Shown here piece after piece: positions 1-7,916 of a DNA stretch of 64,000 bases. The translations under genes and the position numbers were made by a program. Under the pieces are notes generated by a model. That model did not search any database and had not been told where the DNA came from. It worked only from the letters and a program-made list of their open reading frames with translations. The stretch's first letter is position 1, and each line of letters begins with the position of its first letter. The DNA is from an uncultured Hellea sp. (lineage in GTDB: Bacteria; Pseudomonadota; Alphaproteobacteria; Caulobacterales; Maricaulaceae): NCBI GenBank assembly GCA_938007935.1, contig CALLMD010000009.1, forward strand, positions 111,857-175,856, in the 5' to 3' direction.

Positions 1-49
1 ATAGAACAAGCCTTTAAGACTGTTTTTTAATACAAATAAAAATCGAGGA

Positions 50-126
50 TGGCAGGCCCGGTAGGACTTGAACCTACAACCTGCCGCTTAGAAGGCGGCT
101 GCTCTATCCAGTTGAGCTACGGACCC
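50..126 (-). tRNA. tRNA-Arg (anticodon UCU)
   Basis: Read on the minus strand the sequence folds as a full cloverleaf. The acceptor stem is GGGTCCG/CGGGCCT with two wobble pairs, the anticodon stem is GCCGC/GCGGC around the loop CTTCTAA (anticodon TCT), and the T arm contains GTTCAAGTC. The 3' CCA is encoded at 50-52. It decodes AGA. Confidence 0.95.
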
Positions 127-140
127 CCGAAATTAGCGCT

Positions 141-446
141 CTAATGCGTCCAAGGAAGCTTTCTGTCAAAGGCAAAATTATCTGCATAAGATCGCGGAAT
201 CCGTTTCACCTTCTGTGGCTGAATGACTTGGTGCGGAATATTTTTCGCTTTGGCGTAAGCCACAGCCTCTTCGAGCGTTTCAAACTTCAAATCTAACTGC
301 GAATGCATGTTAGTAGAGCGTTGCGTCCCAGTTAGTGGGTCTATTTCACCACTTCGCTCACCTATAAATTCAAGCACCCAATGCTTTGATTGCCCCCGAC
401 CAGAAGTCATGGCTGAGGGAGACGGTTGATAGATTTTAGCTAGCAT
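141..446 (-). CDS. NDUFS4-like complex I accessory subunit (ETC complex I subunit family)
   Basis: This 101-aa protein resembles the alphaproteobacterial ETC_C1_NDUFA4/NDUFS4 family, an accessory subunit of NADH:ubiquinone oxidoreductase located at the matrix/cytoplasmic arm. Family-typical segments are the N-terminal KIYQPSPSAMTSGRG, then HWVLEF, the central LDLKFETLEEAVAYAK and the C-terminal SYADNFAFDRKLPWTH. The length is normal for bacterial members. It lies just downstream of tRNA-Arg on the same strand and is monocistronic, well apart from any nuo operon in the window. The family call is from motif recognition; the role in complex I assembly is known from the family. Confidence 0.85.
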   Translation of the reverse strand: MLAKIYQPSPSAMTSGRGQSKHWVLEFIGERSGEIDPLTGTQRSTNMHSQLDLKFETLEEAVAYAKAKNIPHQVIQPQKVKRIPRSYADNFAFDRKLPWTH

Positions 447-501
447 TTCCTAGTCCATAATGGTTCATGCAACGCATACAACCCTACGGCTTGTGTGTAA
501 A

Positions 502-2448
502 TTACATATCTCGATTAAATGCGGTATTGAGCATGGATTTTACATCGCTAAGGTTTTGTGGCTTTTGGGCCCCTGCAGCCTGAATCCGCTGCCTTATTTG
601 TGCTGCCTTATTAGCCGCCACTGCCTGCGGATTAAAAGCAGGCTGAGCTGGGGCTTTTACAGGTTGCTGACGCAATGTTTGTCTTACATCATGTAATGTT
701 GACGCTGAAGCTTGACCAGGCCGATGAGCTAGTGTCGGCTTTTTCTCATTTTTCAGCAAACTACGTGCGCGCCATCTATCGAAGACTAAAGTCATGAATT
801 CATCCGTGACATCAGCCCGATTCCAAAGGTCAGTAAATTCAGCACTAGAACTATGAGGACGAAATTCTTCTTCAAGCGTATTCAAAATCACCCGCATTGG
901 CAGATTAACCGATTCACCAAACACCATAGATTCGGCGGTACCCAGCGAGGGAAGGAATGAAAGCAAATCAGCTGCACCGTCAGGTACAGCGGCGCGGACA
1001 AAATTTTGATCAATCTCATTAGACAATCTCATTGAGAAAATAGTAGAGCACTGAGAGAGTGTTGACGCCTCTAATTCAGACGGTCTTTGTGAAATAATCC
1101 CCAGCGAAACTCCATATTTACGCCCCTCTTTAGCGATACGGGCAATAATTTTTCGGGTAGAATGAAATCCAAGATTTGGGTCACTTGGAATATATCTATG
1201 CGCTTCCTCACACACCAATAATATTGGCAATCTTCTTTCACTCCACGTGGCAAGTTCAAAGGCAAGACGGCTCACTACAGACACAACAACGTTTAAGGCC
1301 TCAGAGGGAATGCCTGAAAAATCAAGAATTGAAATTGGTTTATTATTGACTGGAATACGAAAAATTCGTCCTACCAAGGTTTCAATTGGCATTGGCGCTG
1401 TTTGGTTACGAAAAACGAATTGATAACGCGGGTCCATCATTAAACTCTGAATGCGCCGCTTTAAACGTTTATATGGACCTAGATTTGAGTTATTCTCAAG
1501 TTTTCCCATATTCATATCAATGAGCTTAAGAACATCACGAATACGGTAAGGAACAGGTGAATCAAGCGTAATATGTGATGCGCGCTGCAAGTCAGCTTCA
1601 ATATCATCTAATTTTGTCTGTGAACTCACATCACCCGTTTTTTTAGTACGGTCAAATAAACGCTTTGCTTTCAATAGCACATCATGCAGGACTTCCTCCT
1701 CCTCTCGCGCCTGATCTTCAATATCACTCGCTAAAAGCTCCACCGTTTCTGTAAAGTCAAATAACCAAAGCGGCAGGTCTAAAGTATCATTACTTATAAC
1801 TTCGGCCATATCGCCAAAACTTTTTGAATATTCATTATGTGGGTCAAAGAGAACCACATGTGCCATCTTATTTTCTTTAAGAATGGCCTGCAAAACTAGT
1901 GCAACGGTACATGACTTACCCGAACCAGTTGACCCAATAATGGCAAAATGTTTCGACAACATATCATCTGTCCGTACCTTAGCGACAATAGAGTTATCCT
2001 GCTGCAATCTTCCAATGTCTATACAAGGTGTATTTTCTTTGTTGAAAATCAGCTGAAGGTCAGCTGGCGACATGTTATATACAGGTTCATTAATAACAGG
2101 AAATGAGCGTACGCCTCTGAAAAACTTCGTTTCTTTCGTTGTTGGGTTTGTTGTAATTTCACCCAATATATTCAGGTTTGCTATACACCCATCACTCATG
2201 CCCTCATCGTCATTTTCACCAACTTTAAGAGATGATACCATAGCGACCACAATCGACTTACTCGTCAGAATTTTAAGTATAGTCCCGATCTGGGCTTCAT
2301 TAAGCTGATCATTTCGAATGAGATTCTTGCTAATTTGTATGACAGCCACAGAGGAGCCAACATTCATCACACGCCCTATTTCCTTGGCCTTATAGGCCGG
2401 CGCGACTGGCTGGACTTGTGCTCTTGTTGAAATAGCTGCTGATGTCAT
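502..2448 (-). CDS. HerA-type (DUF87) ATPase
   Basis: The protein is a hexameric-translocase-type P-loop ATPase of the HerA/DUF87 family. The N-terminal ~150 residues look like a HAS-barrel-type domain. Walker A GSTGSGKS lies near residue 168, and the Walker B/catalytic region LPILLVCEEAHRY near residue 408 is followed by KEGRKYGVSLGIISQRPSE, typical of HerA/VirB4-like ATPases. HerA proteins pump DNA during end resection with NurA in archaea; many bacterial copies work in poorly known DNA-processing or defence systems. No NurA/Sir2/DUF4297 partner is adjacent. I chose the ATG at 2448, preceded by GGGG about 7 nt upstream, over a start 12 codons earlier. It ends about 55 nt from the NDUFS4-like gene. 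The C-terminal ~80 residues are Gln/Ala-rich and probably disordered. Confidence 0.82.
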   Translation of the reverse strand: MTSAAISTRAQVQPVAPAYKAKEIGRVMNVGSSVAVIQISKNLIRNDQLNEAQIGTILKILTSKSIVVAMVSSLKVGENDDEGMSDGCIANLNILGEITTNPTTKETKFFRGVRSFPVINEPVYNMSPADLQLIFNKENTPCIDIGRLQQDNSIVAKVRTDDMLSKHFAIIGSTGSGKSCTVALVLQAILKENKMAHVVLFDPHNEYSKSFGDMAEVISNDTLDLPLWLFDFTETVELLASDIEDQAREEEEVLHDVLLKAKRLFDRTKKTGDVSSQTKLDDIEADLQRASHITLDSPVPYRIRDVLKLIDMNMGKLENNSNLGPYKRLKRRIQSLMMDPRYQFVFRNQTAPMPIETLVGRIFRIPVNNKPISILDFSGIPSEALNVVVSVVSRLAFELATWSERRLPILLVCEEAHRYIPSDPNLGFHSTRKIIARIAKEGRKYGVSLGIISQRPSELEASTLSQCSTIFSMRLSNEIDQNFVRAAVPDGAADLLSFLPSLGTAESMVFGESVNLPMRVILNTLEEEFRPHSSSAEFTDLWNRADVTDEFMTLVFDRWRARSLLKNEKKPTLAHRPGQASASTLHDVRQTLRQQPVKAPAQPAFNPQAVAANKAAQIRQRIQAAGAQKPQNLSDVKSMLNTAFNRDM

Positions 2449-2545
2449 AAGAATCCCCAAAAGATCTGTATGACAATAGGTCAATTAAGGTTAGCAAAGC
2501 CTTACCAAATCATGTGAATAATAGGGATAGTTGATATTTGCTAAA

Positions 2546-2581
2546 TGATCGGGGCGGCAAGATTCGAACTTGCGCCCCCTG
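2546..2581 (-). repeat. tRNA-Pro 3'-end remnant (att-like scar)
   Basis: On the minus strand the sequence reads as the 3' part of a tRNA: variable-loop-like AGGGGGC, T arm GCAAG-TTCGAAT-CTTGC, acceptor strand CGCCCCG, discriminator A, then TCA instead of CCA. It closely resembles the 3' end of alphaproteobacterial tRNA-Pro as I remember it. No matching 5' half (CGGGGCG plus D and anticodon arms) lies upstream, where the hydrolase gene ends. Such fragments are typical attachment-site duplicates left by integrative elements. The resemblance is seen; the att role is inferred. Confidence 0.6.
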
Positions 2582-2610
2582 TTCCTTAAAAAAGACTGAT
2601 TTCACTCATT

Positions 2611-3822
2611 TCAGTAATTATCCGCGAGGCTTCGCATCATGTCGATGTTTACATTCATTGAATGCACATAGCCATCTTGGGCTAGGGCGAATTCTCTGTC
2701 TGCGGCGTTTTTGGCTATGACGAGGTTTTTGGCGGGGTTGATATAGATATACTGTCCGTAAATACCGACGGCGAAGAAATCTCCTTTATTCGGACCCTCT
2801 TGCGGCATTGGTACCCACCATTGATAGCCATACCCTACTCCGCGATCACCTATGGTTGGCGCGCTATGAACGGTTGAGGCCTTTACCCAATCCGCTGGAA
2901 TGACTTGTGTGCCATTAAATGTTCCGCCTTGTAAAAAAAGCTGGCCAAATTTAGCGTAGTCGCGTGTTGTCAGATTGAGTCCGCCAAGTGCAAAGGCCAC
3001 ATTTTCGCCGTCAGTCATGTAATAAGGCGTTTTTTCAAACCCCAGATGGGCGCTGTAAGTTTCATTAAAAAGCTGGTGTAAGCTCTTCCCTGTTGCTGCG
3101 CGCAACACCATGGCGGCCACATGGGTATCAATAGAGACATATTGCCAGCGCGTACCCGCAGGAACATCACGCGCGCTAAGTCCCGCCGCGTAATCATCCA
3201 TAGATCCACCAAGCCCCAATATCCTGCCCATATCATTGATATCTGACTTAGGGTCCATATAATCTTCATTATAGGTAATCCCGCTAGCCATATTCAGGAC
3301 ATTGCGAATGCTAACCCCCTCATAGGCAGAGCCTTTTAACATTGGAACATAGTCTTCGACCTTATCGTCCAGGCTCTTTATCTGTCCGCTTTCAACCGCT
3401 TGCCCATAAAGGCCTGACATAAAGGACTTAGCCATTGACCAACTTATTCGGCGATCGTCACGGCCCGTGTCTTTAAAATATGCTTCGTATAAAACTTTTC
3501 CGTCTTGGATGACGATAAGCGCAGTCGTGTCGAGTTTTTCGAGTAGCTTTGATAAATTGCGTGGCTTGCCGGCAATTGTGACCATATCTGGCAAAGGCTG
3601 AGGGTTTTCTGGCCAAATAAAAGCTACATCAGATATTTTTAGGTCTTGATGTAAAAACGCCTCATCCATATTCGAAAAATTATGAACGATTTTATCGGCG
3701 TCAAATAGGGTATTTACCGTCTGTAGACGCTGGATATTCGTCCAGTTCATAACAATGAAAGCGCCGCCAAAAAGTAACAGGCCAAGCGCCCCGGCCCCAA
3801 TTATACGTCTTTTACGTCCCAT
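2611..3822 (-). CDS. Beta-lactamase-fold serine hydrolase (class C / 6-aminohexanoate-dimer hydrolase-like)
   Basis: The 403-aa protein has an N-terminal membrane anchor or uncleaved signal (about residues 8-26, after RKRR) and a serine beta-lactamase-like domain. The active-site SxxK is S129-M-A-K132 in SWSMAKSFMSG, and a Y-x-S motif lies in RWQYVSIDTHV near residue 225. The segment KFGQLFLQGG and the C-terminal region GYGYQWWVP are typical of the NylB/EstB group. Substrates of this group range from peptides to esters and amides and cannot be predicted here. The gene overlaps the 3' end of the upstream oxidoreductase by 22 nt, so the two are probably co-transcribed. The tRNA-Pro remnant lies just past its stop. 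Confidence 0.83.
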   Translation of the reverse strand: MGRKRRIIGAGALGLLLFGGAFIVMNWTNIQRLQTVNTLFDADKIVHNFSNMDEAFLHQDLKISDVAFIWPENPQPLPDMVTIAGKPRNLSKLLEKLDTTALIVIQDGKVLYEAYFKDTGRDDRRISWSMAKSFMSGLYGQAVESGQIKSLDDKVEDYVPMLKGSAYEGVSIRNVLNMASGITYNEDYMDPKSDINDMGRILGLGGSMDDYAAGLSARDVPAGTRWQYVSIDTHVAAMVLRAATGKSLHQLFNETYSAHLGFEKTPYYMTDGENVAFALGGLNLTTRDYAKFGQLFLQGGTFNGTQVIPADWVKASTVHSAPTIGDRGVGYGYQWWVPMPQEGPNKGDFFAVGIYGQYIYINPAKNLVIAKNAADREFALAQDGYVHSMNVNIDMMRSLADNY

Positions 3823-4730
3823 AATATATCCCCATCTATTACAAGCGCCATTTCGAGCGCTTTATATCCGTCTTCTGCGGTTATTGGGACTGGACTATCA
3901 TCTCGTATGGCTTTGACAAAGGCATTTGTTGCAGCGCCTAGGCTATCTTGTGCAAGAGGGTTGGTTTTAAAATCAGTATCTAATTTAAAGGGCATATTGT
4001 GTGTCACTGTCTTTGCATTAAAGTCAATTGAGACTGTTCCGCTGGGATAGGTTATATGCATTGTCCGTTGATAATCGTCCTCTACCCGGCTTGCATGAAG
4101 TCTGGCTATAGTACCAGATGGAAATGATAACATTCCCAGAGTCGCATCAGCTTTGTCAGACCGAACGCTAACCGCAGTTCCCTTAATCTTTCCCGCGCGT
4201 TCTTTGACGAGCATATTTAGCAAATCCAAATCATGAGTCATCAAATCTAGTGTCACAGTCACATCTGTGCCCCGCGGTGAATATGGGCTCATACGAAATG
4301 CGGTAATTGAAAGCGGGTGTTCTGATATTTTATCTAAACCTATGGCTTGGGCGACAAAGCGCTCTTGATGTCCGATTTGGACAATACATTTATTTGCTTT
4401 CGCCAACTCAACAATCTGTTCAGCGTCATTTAGATTCGTTGCAATGGGTTTTTCTATCAAGCAATGAACCCCAGCTTTAAGCGCCGCAATTGCAAGAGGT
4501 CCATGAGATTGCGCAGGACTTGCGATTATAACCGCCTCAACATTAGACACTAAAGAGCGGTAGTCTTTATAGCTATCGACATTGTATTTTTGGGCAATCA
4601 TGGCCGCATTTGAAACGTTGTGATCATAAATGCCCACGAAATTGACATTCGGGTTATCATGACATTTGAGCGCATGGTATCCGCCAAACACCCCTGCCCC
4701 TACAACGCCTATTTTAATTTTATGACTCAC
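3801..4730 (-). CDS. Gfo/Idh/MocA-family oxidoreductase
   Basis: This 309-aa NAD(P)-dependent dehydrogenase has an N-terminal Rossmann fold with the dinucleotide motif GAGVFG at about residues 11-16. The hallmark EKP motif (HCLIEKPIATN, near residue 93) contributes the lysine that contacts cofactor and substrate. The C-terminal alpha/beta domain includes MSPYSPRGTDVTVTLDLMTHDLDLL, where the histidine is a likely catalytic residue. Homologues oxidise or reduce sugars, inositols or sugar-nucleotide derivatives, some in lipid A or surface-polysaccharide synthesis. The specific substrate is unknown. It is first in a two-gene unit with the serine hydrolase. Confidence 0.88.
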   Translation of the reverse strand: MSHKIKIGVVGAGVFGGYHALKCHDNPNVNFVGIYDHNVSNAAMIAQKYNVDSYKDYRSLVSNVEAVIIASPAQSHGPLAIAALKAGVHCLIEKPIATNLNDAEQIVELAKANKCIVQIGHQERFVAQAIGLDKISEHPLSITAFRMSPYSPRGTDVTVTLDLMTHDLDLLNMLVKERAGKIKGTAVSVRSDKADATLGMLSFPSGTIARLHASRVEDDYQRTMHITYPSGTVSIDFNAKTVTHNMPFKLDTDFKTNPLAQDSLGAATNAFVKAIRDDSPVPITAEDGYKALEMALVIDGDILWDVKDV

Positions 4731-5288
4731 AGCGCCTTTAACAGCAAAGACTTGGGAATAAGCAAGTGCGAATTCTTTGAAATTCTAGTAAGAATCACCT
4801 CTTTTAAATTTAACAAAATCAGGTTTCTCCTTGAAATATCACATTTTCAGGGCTCAAAAACTCAACAATTCTTGATATTTTGACCTTTTAGCGAAAATTA
4901 TCTTATAGAAATTTATTTTGGGAATTGCATTAATCGCTTGATCTAAATTAATTGATCTTAATATGAATATTTACCCGCATAATAAGAGAAGGGAAATCGA
5001 TTACGTCATTTCCATTTATTGATGCAACCTATTGAAAAAAATATATTTTTTATATTACTACAGTCAGTGACTTGATTTCTCTGCTGCAAATTTTGTCATT
5101 ACACCCTCAAAATGAATTGCGATAGAAAATCGGTTAATGAATTGATGAGTGCTAACATCTCTTTAGGCTTCAAAATCACCGCAAACCCCCATAACACCGC
5201 ACTCTTTAATTCTTTGTTAACCTAAATGTTCATGATGGGCGTTAATGATTTCGTTGTGTTGACGGGGTCAAGCATCTCAAGGGAGACC
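4731..5288. other. AT-rich intergenic region upstream of the HU gene
   Basis: This 558-nt stretch has no supportable gene. It separates the minus-strand oxidoreductase from the plus-strand HU gene and must carry both promoters. TTGATCT occurs twice 14 nt apart (4938-4944 and 4952-4958), and a CtrA-type site lies at 5206-5220. Short ORFs across it look like chance. Confidence 0.6.
5206..5220 (+). promoter_or_regulatory. Candidate CtrA box (TTAA-N7-TTAA)
   Basis: TTAA at 5206-5209 and TTAA at 5217-5220 are separated by exactly 7 nt and followed by C, matching the alphaproteobacterial CtrA consensus TTAA-N7-TTAAC. It lies about 70 nt upstream of the HU start codon. Regulation by CtrA is inferred from the pattern only, and an AT-rich background makes chance matches possible. 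Confidence 0.45.
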
Positions 5289-5558
5289 ATGATGAATAAG
5301 AAAGAACTCGTAGGCGCAGTGGCAGATCATTGCGGTACAACTCAGGCTCAAGCTAGCGAATTTGTAAACGCGTTTTGCGAAACAGTCGTTGGAGAACTCA
5401 AGCGCGGCAACGGTGTTGCCCTACCTGGCTTTGGACAATTTATTGCCAAGCACCGCCCATCGCGGGAAATGCGTAATCCTTCAACGGGTAAAATGATGAT
5501 GAGCAAAGCTAAAACAGCGGCGCAATTCAAACCGTCGGCTAATCTAAAAGATCTCTAA
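5289..5558 (+). CDS. HU-family DNA-binding protein
   Basis: The 89-90-aa HU/IHF-like nucleoid protein begins MMNKKELVGAVADHC. It carries the family features: N-terminal dimerisation helices, GVALPGFGQF, and the DNA-binding beta-arm region with RPSREMRNPSTGK followed by AAQFKPSANLKDL. The start is taken at 5289 or the adjacent ATG at 5292, because AGGGAGA sits immediately upstream; a 21-codon upstream extension is rejected. It is monocistronic, closed by a strong intrinsic terminator, and has a CtrA-like box in its promoter region. The length is normal for HU. It probably compacts and bends chromosomal DNA as a dimer. Confidence 0.93.
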   Translation: MMNKKELVGAVADHCGTTQAQASEFVNAFCETVVGELKRGNGVALPGFGQFIAKHRPSREMRNPSTGKMMMSKAKTAAQFKPSANLKDL

Positions 5559-5583
5559 ACTACACTCCCACGTATGAAGAGAT

Positions 5584-5618
5584 AAAACCGCTATGGTCGT
5601 TTCCATAGCGGTTTTTTT
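5584..5618 (+). terminator. Rho-independent terminator of the HU gene
   Basis: A perfect stem of about 13 bp (arms 5584-5596 and 5603-5615, core ACCGCTATGG/CCATAGCGGT) encloses a 6-nt loop and runs into TTTTTTT. It lies 26 nt after the HU stop codon. Confidence 0.93.
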
Positions 5619-5647
5619 GTGTTTGAATAGATGTGGGAGGCTTCAAT

Positions 5648-6469
5648 ATGGGCTTAGATGAAAATGTTTTTGAAGAAAATTCGCTTAGTCAAGAATTATC
5701 AATCGACCATCCATTGGGCCGAGATGAGTTTTTATATGACTTAATCGGGATAAATATCATTGGTCTGAAAAGTTTAGGCGTATTAATAAAAAATCCTGTC
5801 GATTATTTCAAAGCCGCCCTCACGCCTGATTGGGAAGGCAAGTATTGGCCCTCCATGCGGATGTGGTTCGGTCTCATGACAATGTTGATTGGCCTTCAAT
5901 TTATTTGGGCCAGTGAAAGCAGTGAGATGACGGCTATGTTTCGAACGATGTCAGGAGTCATTGCGGATGGAGCCGAAGCTGCCGCAATACGCAATGGAGA
6001 AACTCTTGACCTGACATCCTTTGATCGTGTGGAAGCGGGAAAAAAGATGTTCAAAACATATATATTTATTTACCCGTTTTTCTTTGTTTTATTTATGTGT
6101 CTTCTCGGCTTTATTTTTCGAGGTTGGGAACAAAAATTACCATTCATAGCCCGTGTTCGTTATATTTTTGCGATTATAGTACCTGGCTCTATAGTTGGAT
6201 TAGTTACAACTTTTCTTATGCTTCCTTTTAAAGGGCAGGCCTTTCAAATTGCTTCATTTGTCGTCATGTTTCTTGTATTTATGGTTTATTGGATAACCGC
6301 ATATCGCGGTGCATATGCGACCTCCCCAAAAGGGAGTCGAATTGGTATGTCCTTCGTAATATCTCTATTAATTATGTTTACGCTGACTATAGCTCAATTT
6401 ATTTCTATGATGCTGGCTGTCATCCCTATTGGGTCTGAAATCCTAGATATGATTAGACTTCAGAGATAA
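5648..6469 (+). CDS. Integral membrane protein of unknown function
   Basis: The 273-aa protein starts at the ATG at 5648, preceded by GGGAGG 7 nt upstream; a GTG start 5 codons earlier is less likely. A soluble N-terminus containing GRDEFLYDLIGINIIGLK and NPVDYFKAALTPDWEGKYWP is followed by about five hydrophobic segments: a first one at FGLMTMLIGLQFIWA, then IFIYPFFFVLFMCLLGFIF and three near the C-terminus. The layout vaguely recalls DUF3667/Yip1-like membrane proteins, but I do not recognise a specific family. It converges with the DAHP synthase gene: its TAA ends at 6469 and the opposing stop starts at 6470, leaving no intergenic space. Confidence 0.75.
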   Translation: MGLDENVFEENSLSQELSIDHPLGRDEFLYDLIGINIIGLKSLGVLIKNPVDYFKAALTPDWEGKYWPSMRMWFGLMTMLIGLQFIWASESSEMTAMFRTMSGVIADGAEAAAIRNGETLDLTSFDRVEAGKKMFKTYIFIYPFFFVLFMCLLGFIFRGWEQKLPFIARVRYIFAIIVPGSIVGLVTTFLMLPFKGQAFQIASFVVMFLVFMVYWITAYRGAYATSPKGSRIGMSFVISLLIMFTLTIAQFISMMLAVIPIGSEILDMIRLQR

Positions 6470-7849
6470 TTACCCTGCCAAACGCGCAGCTTCTTCCTTG
6501 CGGTAGCTTCCAAGTTCTTCAGCAATCAAGAAGGCTAACTCCAAAGCTTGGTCTGCATTTAAACGTGGATCACAATGCGTATGATAACGCGAAGACAAAT
6601 CCTCTTCACGAACCGCTCTAGCCGAGCCGCCAAGGCATTCAGTAACGTTCTGTCCTGTCATTTCGAAATGAACACCGCCAGGCCAACACCCTTCACTATG
6701 CAGAACTTGCATAAAGGATTTCACCTCTGACAAAATATTATCGACTGGCCGTGTTTTAAACCCGGTCGCAGTTTTAATCGTATTGCCATGCATAGGATCG
6801 CATGACCACACAACATGGCGGCCAGAGGCTTTTACAGCGCGTGCAAGTATTGGAAGACCTTTTGCAACTTTGTCATGGCCATAGCGCGCAATTAACGTAA
6901 TTTTGCCTGCTTCATTCTCTGGATTTAATTTATCAATGAGCTGAAGCAGCTCATCCGCCTCTAAACCATCGCCAATTTTCATAGCAACAGGGTTTTCGAT
7001 GCCGCGCATAAATTCTACATGGGCATGGTCGAGTTGCCGCGTACGGTTACCAATCCAGAGCATATGCGCAGAGGTGTCATACCAGCGACCTGAGGTGCTA
7101 TCGATGCGTGTCATGGCTTCTTCATAGCCCAGCAATAAACCTTCATGACTTGTATAATAATCTGTCGATGCCATTTGCGGCGCTGTTTCAGGGGTAACGC
7201 CGCAGGCTTCCATGAAGTCCATAGCGTCAGAAATTTTCTCACACAGCTCTTTATATTTCTTCGTCTGCTCCGAACTATCGGTAAACCCAAGCGTCCACTT
7301 ATGGATGTTACGTAGGTTTGCATAACCGCCCGTCGAAAACGCCCTTAGAAGGTTTAACGTTGAGGCTGACTGACCATAAGCCTTGAGAAGTCTTTTGGGA
7401 TTGGGCGTTCGGCTTTTTTCATCAAACGCCATGGCATTGATATTATCCCCGCGATAGCTCGGAAGCGTAATCCCATCACGAACTTCAACAGGTGAGCTAC
7501 GAGGTTTCCCGAATTGCCCCGCAATGCGGCCGACTTTAACGACAGGCTGCCCTGCTCCGTACGTTAGAACCACGGCCATCTGCATCATAACGCGAAACAT
7601 GTCGCGTAGGTTATCAGGATGAAATTCTTTAAAGCTCTCCGCGCAATCGCCGCCTTGTAAAAGGAAAGCTTTGCCTGCGGAAACATCAGCCAAACGCGCC
7701 TTTAAGCGCCGTGCTTCGCCCGCGAATACAAGCGGTGGATAGCCCTTTAGAGTTTTCTCGACTTCAGCAAGCTTATCCAAATCAGGATAATCTTCGGGTA
7801 TGTGTTTAGCTGGTTTTGAGCGCCAGCTTGAGGGGGTCCACTTCGTCAT
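6470..7849 (-). CDS. aroG: Class II 3-deoxy-7-phosphoheptulonate (DAHP) synthase
   Basis: This enzyme condenses phosphoenolpyruvate and erythrose-4-phosphate to DAHP, the first step of the shikimate pathway in the cytoplasm. It is 459 aa, the usual length for the class II (plant/actinobacterial-type) family. Recognisable segments are N-terminal WTPSSWRSKPAKHIPEDYPD, LLQGGDCAESF with the metal-binding cysteine, GRIAGQFGKPRS, WIGNRTRQLDHAHVEF, KIGDG, WSCDPMHGNT and HFEMTGQNVTECLGG. The gene follows gor by 67 nt on the same strand and may be its last operon partner. It supplies chorismate precursor for the trp genes located 9 kb away. The symbol aroG follows use for class II enzymes. Confidence 0.96.
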   Translation of the reverse strand: MTKWTPSSWRSKPAKHIPEDYPDLDKLAEVEKTLKGYPPLVFAGEARRLKARLADVSAGKAFLLQGGDCAESFKEFHPDNLRDMFRVMMQMAVVLTYGAGQPVVKVGRIAGQFGKPRSSPVEVRDGITLPSYRGDNINAMAFDEKSRTPNPKRLLKAYGQSASTLNLLRAFSTGGYANLRNIHKWTLGFTDSSEQTKKYKELCEKISDAMDFMEACGVTPETAPQMASTDYYTSHEGLLLGYEEAMTRIDSTSGRWYDTSAHMLWIGNRTRQLDHAHVEFMRGIENPVAMKIGDGLEADELLQLIDKLNPENEAGKITLIARYGHDKVAKGLPILARAVKASGRHVVWSCDPMHGNTIKTATGFKTRPVDNILSEVKSFMQVLHSEGCWPGGVHFEMTGQNVTECLGGSARAVREEDLSSRYHTHCDPRLNADQALELAFLIAEELGSYRKEEAARLAG

Positions 7850-7916
7850 GAGCAGTGTCCATTAGGTCAAAAATTGCATTTCAGTCGACTTCTTTAGCAA
7901 AGTTATTCACGAATGC

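Noticed and set aside
5226..5291. 21-codon N-terminal extension of the HU protein
   Set aside because: HU proteins begin at the MNKKELV-type sequence and the Shine-Dalgarno AGGGAGA sits right before the ATG at 5289; the extension is not HU-like.
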